From Chondrus crispus (Eukaryota; Rhodophyta; Florideophyceae; Gigartinales; Gigartinaceae): DNA of 64,000 nt. The DNA is taken from contig NW_005179334.1 in the NCBI RefSeq assembly GCF_000350225.1, positions 372,001-436,000 of the forward strand, read 5' to 3'. A program made the position numbers and the translations under genes. Position 1 is the first letter of the stretch. Each line of letters begins with the position of its first letter. The notes under the pieces are model-generated. The model was given only the letters and a program-made list of their open reading frames with translations, had not been told where the DNA came from and did not search any database. Of the stretch, positions 9,776 to 21,100 are shown piece after piece.

Positions 9776-10572
9776 GGCCCCGGCGCATCACCTGCTCGAG
9801 CTGCGCAGCGGCGAAACAACAACCGGCCCCGCACTACCCAACCACACACAGGTACCCAATAGGAGCAGCGTTCAGCAGTGACATATGCGGACCGTTCAAC
9901 CCGCCCTCACGCCAAGGAAACAAGTACATACTCACGACAATTGACACGAAATCAAGATACCTCATTGTCGACTTCTTGGAATCACGAGCTGAGACACCGC
10001 ACCGATTGCACAAAATCCTTACAGCACTCAAATAAAGGAACGGATGCAAGCCCAAGCTGTTACAAACGGACAACGCTAAAGAATATACATCTGAATATTC
10101 GAACAGAATGTATCGCTCACACAATGTAATGCACAGCACTACAGTGCTGCACACACACCAACAGAACGGCATAGCAGAAAGGATCAACGGAACCCTGATG
10201 AATTCTGCAAGAGCAGCGCTGCACCATAGTGGTCTACCCAAAGCTCACTGGGAAGACACCGTCAGAGACGCAGCGTTTAAGTATAACAACATACTACACC
10301 ACTCCACCAACTCCCTCCTATACACAACGTGGACCAACGCCACCCCCAGAGTCCCCCAATATCTCCTATTTGGGCAACTAGGGACAATCCCCGAACTGGC
10401 TAACAGGAAACAAATATCCAAACTCGCCCCAAGAGCCAACCCCGCGCGATACTTACATGCGATAGACGAACACCACATCATGGTACTCGTAACAAACACC
10501 AACAAGCCTCGAAGAGTGCGCTGTGTCAACTTCCAACCCTACCACAGAGACACTGACCCCGCAGCGTCATGA
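9776..10572 (+). pseudogene. E2 integrase core and C-terminal part
   Basis: From 9776 to about 10107 the sequence is full of stops. From 10108 a frame reads HQQNGIAERINGTL, with the third catalytic residue (Glu) of the DDE triad, then HWEDTVRDAAFKYNN and FGQLGTIPE, as in E5. The first two catalytic Asp residues cannot be read cleanly. Confidence 0.7.
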
Positions 10573-10599
10573 TCACACGCGAGGAAGGCGTTTAAACCA

Positions 10600-11564
10600 C
10601 ACCGCATCCCCACACGAGTCACACGCACAACACCAGCCCCGGCTAGCAGAACCCAAGCCAAAAAATATCCCGACGCAGCAGAGTGGGAAAAGGCACACAA
10701 CGAGGAATTGGAAAATCTCGACACAATGAACGTCGTACAGTGGACACCAGATGCCAACCTCCCCAAAAAAGGAAAACCTGTACCTCTAAAAATGGGATAC
10801 CGATACAAGAGGAACAGTGCCGGAGAAGTAGCATCGAGAAAAGCGCGCTGCTCAGCACGCGGAGACAAGATGGTGCCACACAAGCACTTTGACCCCGCCA
10901 AAACGACAACTTACATGGCGGATAAAACAACAGTAAGGACTCTGTTCGGCATAGCAGCAACACACCGCATGCATATAGAGCACATTGATATTAAGTCAGC
11001 ATATCTACATGAGAAATTCGCACACAACGGCAGCGAAAAAGTGTACGTGAAACAACCACCCCGGTTCAACGGCACATACAAGCACCCATGCCAAGGAGGC
11101 AAGCTGAAAATGAACATCTATGGGACGTCCTCTACAGGACACACCTACCTGACAGCGGTGTTCGCCCTCTTACGCAAAAACAAGTTCCAGCAAAGCGAAG
11201 CTGACCTCTGCCTTTGGTCAAAAAATTTGGAAAAAACCTCATCATGGCCGCAGTAAGCATGGATAATTTTACTGTAGTCGCGTCAACAGCAGAACTCAAG
11301 GATGAGTTCGCGAAAGCATTGGCCAAAGCGTACAACATCAAGCGTCTAGGAGAGCACAAAACATTCCTAGGATGGACTGTACAGCGAAGCACGAATGGAG
11401 ACATCCATGTCTCCCAGCCTAATGCAATCAACTACATAGTTGAACAAGCAGAAATGGCACAGTGCAACGGCAAGGAAACTCCGTACTGCGACGGAGTAAT
11501 GCTTCACCATCCAACGGATACTGATGAGATCAAAATTGAAACCCTCAAAAATACCAGCAATTAA
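10600..11564 (+). pseudogene. E2 reverse transcriptase
   Basis: Blocks in order: ENLDTMNVVQWTP and MGYRYKRNSAGEV, DIKSAYLHEKF (first catalytic Asp region), YVKQPPRFNGT, IYGTSSTGHTYL, then after a frame change AVSMDNFTVVAS. The catalytic box is SMDN, where E5 has SMDD and typical copia has YVDD. Loss of the second Asp would inactivate the enzyme. The connection and thumb region runs to IKIETLKN. Confidence 0.75.
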
Positions 11565-12276
11565 TTGGGGACCTCCGATATGTCGCCGACTCCACCCGGC
11601 CTGACATATACTTCCTGACGAACCGACTCGCCGTCGCGGCCAACAAGCCTACACAGAGGCATTGGAGCGCGTTAATACGACTGATAAGGTACCTAAAACG
11701 TACCCCCACGACAGGCCTCACCTTCCGAGCTGGCACGTCCACCAGCAAATAGTCGACAAAGAACCTCCTCGTCTCCCATGCAGACGGGGATTTCGCAGCG
11801 GACATAATGAACAGAAATTCCATCTCAGGGACCCTACACACCTACGCCGGAACGCCGATCTGTTGGGGATCCCTGAAGCAAAACATCACTGCTCTGTCCA
11901 CCTGCGAGGCTGAGTACATAGCGGCAACATCAGCCGCCCAACAAACAACATGGATCCGACGCATGCTCAAGGACATCCACATGCTGTCGACCAAGCCGAC
12001 ACCACTAACGATTGACAATCAGTCAGCAATCCACGTCGCGAACAGCACAGGACCGGCAACGCGGCGAAAATTCATAGACCTGCGTCACCACTATCTGACG
12101 CACCAGTCACAAAAAGGGAACAATCACCCTCGCCCATGTCCCCACCGACGAGCAACTGGCGGACATCCTCACAAAACCCCTCCAGCACCAAGCATACACG
12201 CGTCTCCTACCCAAGCTGCAACTCACAATCCAGCAGACTGCAGACGCCAAGCCCGCTGCGCCGTCGACAGGGGGAG
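11565..12276 (+). pseudogene. E2 RNase H
   Basis: After a frameshift, the frame from about 11807 reads CWGSLKQNITALSTCEAEYIAATSAAQQT (catalytic Glu in CEAEY), LTIDNQSAIHVANS (Asp) and RRKFIDLRHHYL, standard copia RNase H landmarks. The first catalytic Asp (HADGDFAA-like) lies in another frame near 11780. Confidence 0.7.
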
Positions 12277-12480
12277 TGTCATGAGAGCCATAAAAACAAG
12301 TGTCGGCGCCGCACCAGCATGCCGCCGCAGTCATGAGAGCCATACGTGCACACGTAGCACACGCATGACAGCGCCATTAGATCATCTTTATTCACCGCCG
12401 TTTCACTGATCCCTCCCATTCCCTTGTAAGGTAGAGACACGATAGGCATCAGTAAACGGAGGTATCGATCTTGCACCACG
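12277..12480 (+). repeat. E2 3' LTR
   Basis: It begins TGTCATGAGAGCC directly after a purine tract (GGGGGAG) and ends ATCTTGCACCACG, matching the ends of the solo LTR at 14106. An internal second copy of TCATGAGAGCCATA (about 12331) shows that the first 55 bp are duplicated relative to the solo LTR. Confidence 0.7.
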
Positions 12481-14105
12481 GATCAATCCCGTTTAGTAGA
12501 AGAAGATTGAAAGTAGCAAGCGCTACTCTATCGATACGTTTTAGATGGTCCGAAATGGAACTACGCAGCAAATCTTTCCCTGTGTAATTTCCTGAGTGAA
12601 CTACACTACAGTAGGATATCCTGAGTGGCAACGCGCTCGAGCGCGGATCTGAATAGGCAGGTTTTACCGTAGGCATCAGCGCTTTCTCTAACGTTGCCCA
12701 GGACACTCTACAGTACAATCATGAGAATAAAGGAGGTCGACTCTGCAGCAAAAGATCAGGGTTCGTCACCACAACACAACAACAAAACCTTAGTCTTGTA
12801 TTGAAAGTGCCCCCATTTCCACGACGTGTGGATTCCACGACGTGTGGATCGAATCTTTTGTGCCAACAGACGGCAAAACCACGCAGCTTTGCGTAATGGG
12901 AAGCTGACCTGTGTGAAAACGGGTCCGACGACCGCCTCACCTTTACTTGTCGTCGGCTCTATCTATTGGTGAGTCCCTCTGTCCTGTGCTGTCAGACAGC
13001 TTCCAGACCCGATCCCCCACGGACAGGCCTTCCTGTTCCGCATCTCGTTTCCGGGACTAAATTCCAGCGCGGGCCGCGGGCATGTGCGCTTCGCAGGCCG
13101 GGGCCCCGCTTGTGTGCACGCGCTGCTGCGGCGCGAGAAATGCGCCTATAATTCGTGTTCCGGGTTCGCTGCGCCGGGCCGCAGTGCCCATCGGGGGTGG
13201 AGCAGCAGACCTTCGTACAGTAAATTACTGTCGGGTGGCGGCATGCATGTGGTGCCGTTGGAGTGCGAGCCGCTAACCACGCTCACGCTTCCGTGCCACT
13301 CGTAGCACCGCAGCAGCATCGTGCTGGTGGAAAGCTGAGCGCCCGCTCGTACAGGGCGTAGCGTACCGTGGCGTACCGGCACCAGTTGGGCGCAGTGTTA
13401 TGGCCCCTTCGTGCTTGCTTGCGTTCATCCGACACTCTTCAAAGCTTCTTCCTTTGCAGTGCCCATGCCCGTGGGGTGTGGCCGCTGCCTTGCAGAAAGT
13501 ACAGGAGGACTCCGTTCCATGCTGCGGTATGGCCGCGGGATAGCGCCCGCTTTGCGGCGCGACACACAGCACCGCACCGCACCCTCTGCGGGTGCAAATA
13601 GATCCTTGCCGGTGATGCTCCCCAGAAGAGCGTCACGAAAGTGCAACCGGACGCCTGAAACGCGACAGTAGCTCCCAAACTGCATGCTCATGGCGGCAGG
13701 CTCGGCGCGCAGCGCCTCACGGAAGGACGGGAGCGCCGGTACGAGCTCGGGAGAACCCGCAGACCACGTAGCGTGCGCCGGTATCACGGTGCGGTATACC
13801 CGCTGTGAACATCCCGTTCGCTGCCAAAAGCCCGGTCCAAAGCTCACTGTCCCAGAAATATGCCACCCAGAGTCTCAGGGATCTCTTGCCATGTGTACGT
13901 CCTGCAAGTGACTACCGCAGCAGTCGCAAGGCAAGGGAGCGTTTTGCAGAAATCTAAGCATGCTGCAGTAACGCTTTCTGTCCCTCTTCAACGACCCTAA
14001 CACTTCATCACAATAACCAGATAAGCATCACTCTATCGATGACGTAGGGTTGCGGGCAGTAACGCTCTTATAAGTACAGAGATTTCTGTTTGTAAGAATT
14101 CTCAA
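12481..14105. other. No gene seen
   Basis: Moderately AT-rich up to about 12960, then GC-rich. A duplicated 15-bp motif, GATTCCACGACGTGTG, occurs near 12830-12850. Short frames have no recognisable domain. This may be host intergenic DNA or old repeat. Confidence 0.45.
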
Positions 14106-14254
14106 TGTCATGAGAGCCATATGCACACACGTTGCACACGTACAACAGCGATCAACTCACCACGATCGCCGCCGGCCTACGGATCACTAGCATGCCTACA
14201 TAAGGTAGATAGGCACGCGACCCGAGTAAACCTAGGCATCGATCTTGCATCACA
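14106..14254. repeat. Solo LTR (149 bp) of the E2 family, with 5-bp TSD
   Basis: TGTCATGAGAGCC to GCATCACA, flanked by perfect direct repeats CTCAA at 14101-14105 and 14255-14259. Both ends match the E2 3' LTR. The arrangement is what LTR-LTR recombination leaves after an insertion. Confidence 0.82.
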
Positions 14255-14598
14255 CTCAACAAAGGAATATTCTGGTCATAGGAATACAAGGCATGTCTAG
14301 TTATGGAGGAATTAGCTCTAACCCCTCAAATAAAAGAAAGAAGAAAAGAAGGCATGTCTCACGTGCTCGTGACACGCAAAAGGGGACTTACACTGCCGCA
14401 AGGCATCGTCAGCCAATCACCGATGACCGCGGCGGCCATGGCGCCCGCTCATTGGGTGGTTGGCCTTCGCCAAAATTACAGCCCACAGGCTGGGCTCAAC
14501 GGCAATGGCCCCTGCCCGCTCTGCCGCGCGCAGCGCATGAGAACGCGGGACGCAGCCGTGGATTGCTAGACAACTTCTACCAACAGCGCTTGGCGTGC
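14255..14598. other. No gene seen
   Basis: Short frames without recognisable motifs between the solo LTR and the left end of palindromic unit FB1. Confidence 0.4.
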
Positions 14599-14953
14599 GT
14601 ATCGTGGAAGTGTGCGCGGCAGTAGTGCGATTGGATTGGCACACTACTTCAACTCGACTATACGCCTTGCAGGATTTGCCCCAACTGACGTCAGGCTCAC
14701 ACAAGATTTCCAGAGTTTCGGTGCAGTCGGAGGTCCAAATTGCGTCAATTACAACATGTCAACAGCATGGACGCTCCAATTTGGAGCCTCCATTGTTTTG
14801 ACATTTTGGAGCCTCCAAGAGAAATCGTTCCCGTTCTAAGTTCAATTGAAGACCACTTTCCGCTAAGGAGTCTCACAGAATTCAGGACAAGGTTCCATTT
14901 TAATTAAGTAATGACACGTTTAGCTAGACGTTGAAACCCATACAACCACTACC

Positions 14954-15397
14954 TCAATAGCGACGCTGTGTCTTATTAGTGCTTCCGCTTCCTTGTTCAT
15001 GCCTTCTTTTCACATGTTGGGATAACTCCTGCTTTCTGTCATACGACTTGTCACAATCGGGACAACTGAAGCCAGTCCCATTATTATGCACGCGCTTTTC
15101 GTGTCGCTTCACCTCGGCTTCGGCAAAGAATCTCTCATCACATCCAGAATACCCACACTCAAACCGCTGTTCCCTCCTATGCACTCTCCGCCAATGCCTT
15201 TCTTTCTGGCTAGGGTACTTAAATAAAACTGCACAGCCTGGGATGTCACACTTCAAAAGTCCGTTCCTCCCTCGTTCGTTGTAGCCCCGCTCCCGTCGCT
15301 TTAGAGCTTCGTCTGCAATAAACAGTGCCTCAACTTCGGAGGTTCTGTACTGCTCATCAATATCCCTTCGTGCTCTCGATGATCGACCACTCTCCAT
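14954..15397 (-). CDS. C2H2 zinc-finger protein, 147 aa, left arm copy
   Basis: Three C2H2 fingers are visible: CDIPGC...H-x4-H (about residues 52-75), CGYSGC...HEKRVH (about 80-105) and CPDCDKSY...HVKRRH (about 112-133). The N-terminus is basic and Ser/Arg-rich, followed by an EALKRRERGY helix. C2H2 arrays of this kind usually bind DNA and act in the nucleus. The protein is too short to be a transposase. The ATG at 15397 lies 110 bp from a TATATATA box. The sequence is identical to the copy at 16811. Paralogues occur at 62124 and 63965, and a pseudogene at 47770. Confidence 0.85.
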   Translation of the reverse strand: MESGRSSRARRDIDEQYRTSEVEALFIADEALKRRERGYNERGRNGLLKCDIPGCAVLFKYPSQKERHWRRVHRREQRFECGYSGCDERFFAEAEVKRHEKRVHNNGTGFSCPDCDKSYDRKQELSQHVKRRHEQGSGSTNKTQRRY

Positions 15398-15506
15398 TTT
15401 TTTGTTTTCGGTAGCTTTTCTTACTTGTGGCGTTTTGAGTGTGTTCTATGGCACAAGAGGATCGTAGTTGTGTGTCGTTTGAAGAAGACAAGAATTGACT
15501 CATCAG

Positions 15507-15514
15507 TATATATA
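15507..15514 (-). promoter_or_regulatory. TATA box of left C2H2 gene
   Basis: TATATATA lies 110 bp upstream of the ATG, in the motif GAGTATATATACT. Equivalent boxes lie at 110, 111 and 117 bp in the other three gene copies. Confidence 0.65.
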
Positions 15515-15720
15515 CTCGTCAAAGAGCATGCTTGTGTTCTATGAATTACTTCTGTAAACGGCATCATCAACAGCATGGATCTTTCGAGGTATTTCCGGTC
15601 GCTTGTCCTTATTTGGTCGTCTTCTGACATAAAAACAGTTGTCGAATGTAGATATCCGAGTACTAAACAAAAAAACAAGAGATAAGAAGAAAATGGGACA
15701 TTGACGACCTCTCAGGTGCC

Positions 15721-16065
15721 ATGCAGGCTGACAAGTTTGCCATATCAAATAACAAAAAACTTTTGTCATTCAGCTCGACAATAGAGACAATGAAACAGAC
15801 TATTTCTTTAGTCTTTCGGCCCATTCCGACCGCTACGCACGTCGAACATCTTTACTCGAGTTGCGTCCGCACAATGGAGGCCCAAAAACAAAATCTGAAT
15901 GTGACTGACTATCTTCCTAGATGTGGGAGCAGAAGATACGGAGCGGTTGAAAGTCAGCATGTCACACTCGTTTCACATAAGATTATTTGCGAGGCAGCGG
16001 CGTGGACAAGGAAAAATTGTTTCTTTATAGTAATCGGTCCAGATAGAATCGTATTTCCGTTATAG
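15721..16065 (+). CDS. Conserved central ORF of FB1, unknown
   Basis: A 114-residue frame in the loop between the arms. From about residue 35 it aligns with the 83-residue frame at 62888 in FB2: PTATHVEHLYS, RTMEAQ, NVTDYLPR and GAVESQ are shared. Between residues 12 and 35 the two copies are in different frames because of a 2-bp and a 1-bp length difference that together restore the frame. I recognise no domain. Conservation might be coding or just common origin. Confidence 0.4.
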   Translation: MQADKFAISNNKKLLSFSSTIETMKQTISLVFRPIPTATHVEHLYSSCVRTMEAQKQNLNVTDYLPRCGSRRYGAVESQHVTLVSHKIICEAAAWTRKNCFFIVIGPDRIVFPL

Positions 16066-16483
16066 AGGTACTAATTTGAACTACCTTTCATGCTCATCAA
16101 TCCGCACTGTTCCCTTCCCACCATAAATTGCCGAGATAGAAAATCTATGGGGCACCTACGCACCAAAACGCACCAAAATACCACATTTCTATCTAATTTT
16201 CCTTGCCCACGCCGCCGGCCTTCAAACGACTTGGTCTCAAACTTGTGTAATATGCTGACTTTGGACCACTCCGTACCTTCTGTCTACATACCGGGGGGTT
16301 TTCAGAAGACATTTTCATGTTCCTTACGGGCGTCAAATGCGCGAACATAACACGAGTATGGCTGTTCGAAGCTCGTAGCGGTCGGTCTGAAAAATTAAAA
16401 AAGTACTCAACTTGAATATCTCTGCTGTCAGGCAAAACGACAAGTTTGTTGTTCTATCAAATGGAAAACGTAGCTCGAGTGAG
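16066..16483. other. Rest of FB1 centre
   Basis: Homologous to 63170-63640 in FB2 (for example AATTGCCGAGATAGAAA and CCGCCGGCCTTCAAACGAC). Short frames exist on both strands, but none is clearly coding. Confidence 0.5.
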
Positions 16484-16693
16484 ACCTGAGAGGTCGCCAG
16501 TGTCGTATCGCTCCATTTTAATGCTTGATTGGTTCTCTTTTTGGACTCGGATATCTACATTCGACAACTGTTTTTATGTCAAAACACGGCCAAAGAAGGG
16601 CAGGCGACCGGGAATGTCTGAAAAGAATCGTCCTGGGGGATGATGTCTTTTTACAGAAGTAATACATAGAACACAAGCATGCTCTTTGACGAG

Positions 16694-16701
16694 TATATAT
16701 A
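16694..16701 (+). promoter_or_regulatory. TATA box of right C2H2 gene
   Basis: TATATATA lies 110 bp before the ATG at 16811, the mirror image of the box at 15507. The upstream motif CAAGCATGCTCTTTGACGA is shared by both arms. Confidence 0.65.
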
Positions 16702-16810
16702 CTAATGAGTCAATTCTTATCTTCTTCAAACGACACACAACTACGATCCTCTTGTGCCATAGAACACACTCAAAACGCCACAAGTAAGAAAAGCTACCGA
16801 AAACAAAAAA

Positions 16811-17254
16811 ATGGAAAGTGGTCGATCATCGAGAGCACGAAGGGATATTGATGAGCAGTACAGAACCTCCGAAGTTGAGGCACTGTTTATTGCAGACGAA
16901 GCTCTAAAGCGACGGGAGCGGGGCTACAACGAACGAGGGAGGAACGGACTTTTGAAGTGTGACATCCCAGGCTGTGCAGTTTTATTTAAGTACCCTAGCC
17001 AGAAAGAAAGGCATTGGCGGAGAGTGCATAGGAGGGAACAGCGGTTTGAGTGTGGGTATTCTGGATGTGATGAGAGATTCTTTGCCGAAGCCGAGGTGAA
17101 GCGACACGAAAAGCGCGTGCATAATAATGGGACTGGCTTCAGTTGTCCCGATTGTGACAAGTCGTATGACAGAAAGCAGGAGTTATCCCAACATGTGAAA
17201 AGAAGGCATGAACAAGGAAGCGGAAGCACTAATAAGACACAGCGTCGCTATTGA
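16811..17254 (+). CDS. C2H2 zinc-finger protein, 147 aa, right arm copy
   Basis: Its protein is identical in all 147 residues to the minus-strand gene at 14954-15397, and the genes face away from each other around a 1.4-kb centre. The three-finger organisation is the same. The promoter region is nearly identical too, with two differences just upstream (near 16705 and 16716), and more beyond. The 3' untranslated region is identical up to the E3 insertion at 17450. Identity restricted to this segment points to recent gene conversion. Insertion of E3 about 195 bp past the stop may affect its 3' end. Confidence 0.85.
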   Translation: MESGRSSRARRDIDEQYRTSEVEALFIADEALKRRERGYNERGRNGLLKCDIPGCAVLFKYPSQKERHWRRVHRREQRFECGYSGCDERFFAEAEVKRHEKRVHNNGTGFSCPDCDKSYDRKQELSQHVKRRHEQGSGSTNKTQRRY

Positions 17255-17445
17255 GGTAGTGGTTGTATGGGTTTCAACGTCTAGCTAAACGTGTCATTAC
17301 TTAATTAAAATGGAACCTTGTCCTGAATTCTGTGAGACTCCTTAGCGGAAAGTGGTCTTCAATTGAACTTAGAACGGGAACGATTTCTCTTGGAGGCTCC
17401 AAAATGTCAAAACAATGGAGGCTCCAAATTGGAGCGTCCATGCTG

Positions 17446-17450
17446 TTGAC
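17446..17450 (+). repeat. TSD of E3 (TTGAC), left
   Basis: TTGAC is repeated at 22677-22681. The uninterrupted site is visible in the left arm of FB1 as its reverse complement, GTCAA, within CAACATGTCAACAGCATGG. Confidence 0.9.
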
Positions 17451-17865
17451 TGTTGATGTGTTGTCCATTTATCGACGTGGCCTGCTGTGGGGACGCATGT
17501 GTGAGTAACAAGGGTATGAGAGCGCAGATGCGTTGAATTAGTACAAAATTGGATGGCTAACGCGAGAAAGGACGACGAATTCAGGGTACTGGATTTTGAT
17601 ATGTTTACGTGGAACAAATTAGATCGTAACGTGTTCACAGAGTGGGATAATGAGCTTATCGTGAGCCCATTAGTCGCACACTGTATTATTGTTTGATGGC
17701 CCCCGCTGATAGTGCCATATGTGTGTTTATCTGCAGAGTTTAGGTGGGTTTTCCTCTGCTACAATTACCTATAAGTACTGAGTCAAATAAAGTCAGAGCG
17801 ACCAGAGACTATCGCTCATCGATCGACTCAACTCAACTCTTGCTCATCCGCCCCTCTAACCATTT
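17451..17865 (+). repeat. E3 5' LTR (415 bp)
   Basis: Begins TGTTGATGTG and ends CTCTAACCATTT, not the usual CA. The AATAAA at about 17786 (GTCAAATAAAGTC) is a candidate polyadenylation signal, and a TATAAGTA motif occurs just upstream. Confidence 0.93.
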
Positions 17866-17879
17866 GGTTATGGGCCCAG
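17866..17879 (+). promoter_or_regulatory. E3 primer-binding site, initiator tRNA-Met anticodon arm
   Basis: GGTTATGGGCCCAG is an exact complement of the CUGGGCCCAUAACC anticodon arm of eukaryotic initiator tRNA-Met, the half-tRNA primer type of Drosophila copia. Its ATG opens an 8-codon frame that stops before gag. Confidence 0.85.
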
Positions 17880-18134
17880 AAGAAACGCTCTAACCGCTGT
17901 GAGTCTGTCGTCGTTCTTCTAGCAGGGAACGCCGCTGCCTGTTGCCGTTCTCCTAACTGGGAACGCTATTGATTACACTCGGTCTTTTCGGAAGAACAGC
18001 TTTACGTGTCGTACTAGGACAGGGTTCCTAAATCGAGGGGCGTCTCGCTGCTTTCCTCTACACTGCTGTAGTCTGTCCGTCTCATCTTTATCGATCTGGT
18101 TAGTGCCGCCTCGCGGTTCGAAGATCTCGGAGAC

Positions 18135-21100
18135 ATGGAAGACAGTAAAAGGATCCATAAATTTTATGGAAAGTCAGGAGAAGACTTCTTTCTATGGGCA
18201 GCAAGAACAGAGGCTGCTCTGGAAGCTAAAAAGGTTCGGTCTGTAGTAGAGACAGACGTGATTGGAGATGGCACAGTGCAGCTTGACACAAGTGTCGTTG
18301 AATCGGTTGTAACTGCTAGGCCCACAATCATTCAAGGCTTGGGAGACAAGCCTCTGCGAATGTGCGTGACAGAAATGCAGAACCCCTGGAAGATGTGGAC
18401 TCGTCTACCTGAACGTTATGCAGTATCAAACGTGACCACGAAAGTTCAGCTGCAGACAAAGCTTGCTCGACTGACGTACAGAAGCCAGCCAATGAGTGAC
18501 TACATAGATGCATTTGAGGAGATATTCAATCTTTTGGAAGGTATGCAGAGCGCCATAGCAGAGGATATGCAAGTAACAATGCTACTTGCCTCGTTTGGGG
18601 ATAAGAACAAATCTCCGTTTGGACACGTTATCTACAGCCTTCAGTCGGGATCCGAGACACCGTCCTGGGAGACAGTTACTGCCAAGCTCCTGCAAGATTC
18701 TGATGAAAAACAATGGGTTTCCACGAGTGGTAACGTGCACGTTAAGAACACAATAGAGAGTGCAGTCGCCTTGACAGCGTCACCAGTTCGCAAACACAGC
18801 CCCTCACCATTCCGAATTCAGAAGCAGGAACGACGCCGTTGCTTCACATGTAACGAAGTAGGTCATCTCGCCTGTAACTGCCCCCACGATGAGAGACCTC
18901 CACAAAGGACTTCAGATGAGAAGCATATCAGCTTCGCAAATCATGCAAGTATGATGATGGCTGCAGTGGACGCTCGGAGTGACAAAGAAGATTTTCTGAT
19001 CGACTCAGGGGCATCTGACCATATGGTGTGTCACAGAGAATGGCTCCAGAACAAGGTCTCTATTGAACCTCGCCTGATAGGTCTGGGATATGGAAACAGG
19101 GTGGTGGCAAGGGAGGCGGGTAATCTTTTACTTCATGCCACTATTTCCTACGGGGATGAGTTTTTCGTACGGAAGATTCGCCTTACAAAAGTGTTGGCTG
19201 TTCCCGGATTGCGCTGTAACTTGCTGTCATGCTCTGCCTTGTGTAGGGAGGGGTTTAGACTCAAATTCAGCCGAACCAGGTGCAACGCAATGAAAAACGG
19301 TTTCCTCAGTCTTCAAGGGAAGCTCCGTAATGGAGTGTACATCGCTGATTGCAGACGCCTCCAACCTGAATATGCTTCTGATACAATAAAAGGATCTGCA
19401 TGCGTTGCCACACTACAGCGCCACACAGATCCTGAGGCAGAAAGGCTTTGGCATAACCGGCTGGGCCATGCCAACATCCCCAGCATTCGCGAATTGGCAC
19501 GGAAAGGGGCAGTATCGGGTCTTGACCTGTCTCGCACTCCGCGGAGAGACGATACACACTGTGGCGATTGCCTAAAAGGGAAGCAACACAAGCTCCATAT
19601 GAGTAGAAAGCCATCTCACTCCACTCGTCGCGGAGAGGTAATACATAGTGACGTGTGTGGTCCTATGTCGGTGAGCTCACTTGGAGGGTCGAGGTACTTT
19701 GTAACCTTTGTCAATGAATTTTCAGGATACGTTACTGTGGCTGCCATTGCCAAGAAGAGTGACGTGCAGCTTGAGTTTAGAAGGTACGAAGTGTGGCTCG
19801 AGAGGCCCTACGACTGTAAAATCAAGTTTTTACATTGTGACGGGGGCGGGGAGTATATAGGACTTGACAGCTACTTAGAAGCCAAGGGAATTGAAAGAAT
19901 CAAGATCCCTCCCTATTCTCCGGAACAAAATGGCATGGCTGAACGTACCAATCGTACCCTCGTGGAGTGCGCTCGCGCCATGCTTATGCATGCCAAGCTG
20001 TCCCCACAGTTCTGGGCAGAAGCAGTTTCCTTTGCCGCAGATATTAGGAATCGTTTTCTTTGCCCTAGAGATCGAAGCAAGACTTCTTTTGAGTTAATGA
20101 CCGGGCGTGTGCCTCCCGTAGATCACCTCCGTGTGTTTGGAAGTTCAGCCTGGACCCATGTTCCTAAGGAAAAGAGAAGAAAACTTGATGCAAAGAGTGA
20201 ATGTGGGGTCGTAGTCGGATGTTTCGAGAACACTCTGTACAAGTTATGGGTACCTCAAAGACGCGCAGCAGTGTTGACAAGACATGTCAAGATTCTAGAA
20301 AATACTTTCCTCGAGTCGGAAGGAGCTGTGACTGAAGGAGAAGATGAACTGTTCGCCATTCTTGAAAACGTGGATGGGACCGAACGCCAACCTGTTGCAG
20401 TACCCATTCCGCATCCGGACACGATCGATCAGGTTCACCCTGAAACCGGAAATGTGAATGTGGACTGTGAAGATCCTCCCTCCAATTCTACAGGACATGA
20501 TAATTTCGACTTAACATACATCCCCGAAAAGGTATCAAATTTCAGAGAAGTAGAGGGAGCGGATGTACCAGAGATTGTGGTAGAGCCACGCCAAAGTGCC
20601 GCCGACACGCAGCCGCAAGTCATAGTCCCTATCCAATCTTCGCACCGTTTCCCAAGCAGGAACAGGACTGCACCTGATTTTTATCGTCCGGGGAGTGCCC
20701 AAGTCGCAGCCATTAGTCAGGACCCCCTCTCTGCTAAAGAAGCTATGCCGCTTCCGGATGCACCGTATTGGAAGGATGCACTGGAGTCTGAATTGAAATC
20801 CTTGAGGGATCATGGAACATAGGTGGTCCAGAAGCTTCCACCCAGTTCGAAGCCGCTAAAATCCAGGTTTGTGTTCCAGAAAAAACTTCTGAATGATGGC
20901 TCGATTGGTAGGTACAAGGCACGCTTTGTTGTTAAGGGTTACATGCAGGGAAATGTAGACCTCACCTATGCTCCGGTAGTTGATTTTGCCACTGTCCGAG
21001 TAGCACTCGCCATTGCCGTCAAGCGTGAGTATTTCATACATCAGATGGACGTCCGTACAGCATTTCTGCATGGGGATATAGATGATGAAGTGTTCATCAT

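Larger units (their letters stand above)
8705..12480 (+). mobile_element. E2: degraded Ty1/copia relic, 5'-truncated
   Basis: Copia order (gag, protease end, integrase, RT, RNase H) can be followed through many frameshifts and stops to a 3' LTR. It belongs to the same lineage as E5: both have an SMD[DN] polymerase box and an LYG/IYG-x3-(S)AGH/TGH motif where most copia elements have LYGLKQAPR. The 5' LTR and gag N-terminus are absent. Confidence 0.85.

Noticed and set aside
13082..13911. Several 60-140 residue frames at 13.0-13.9 kb
   Set aside because: Overlapping frames on both strands in GC-rich DNA with no motif, so no support as genes.
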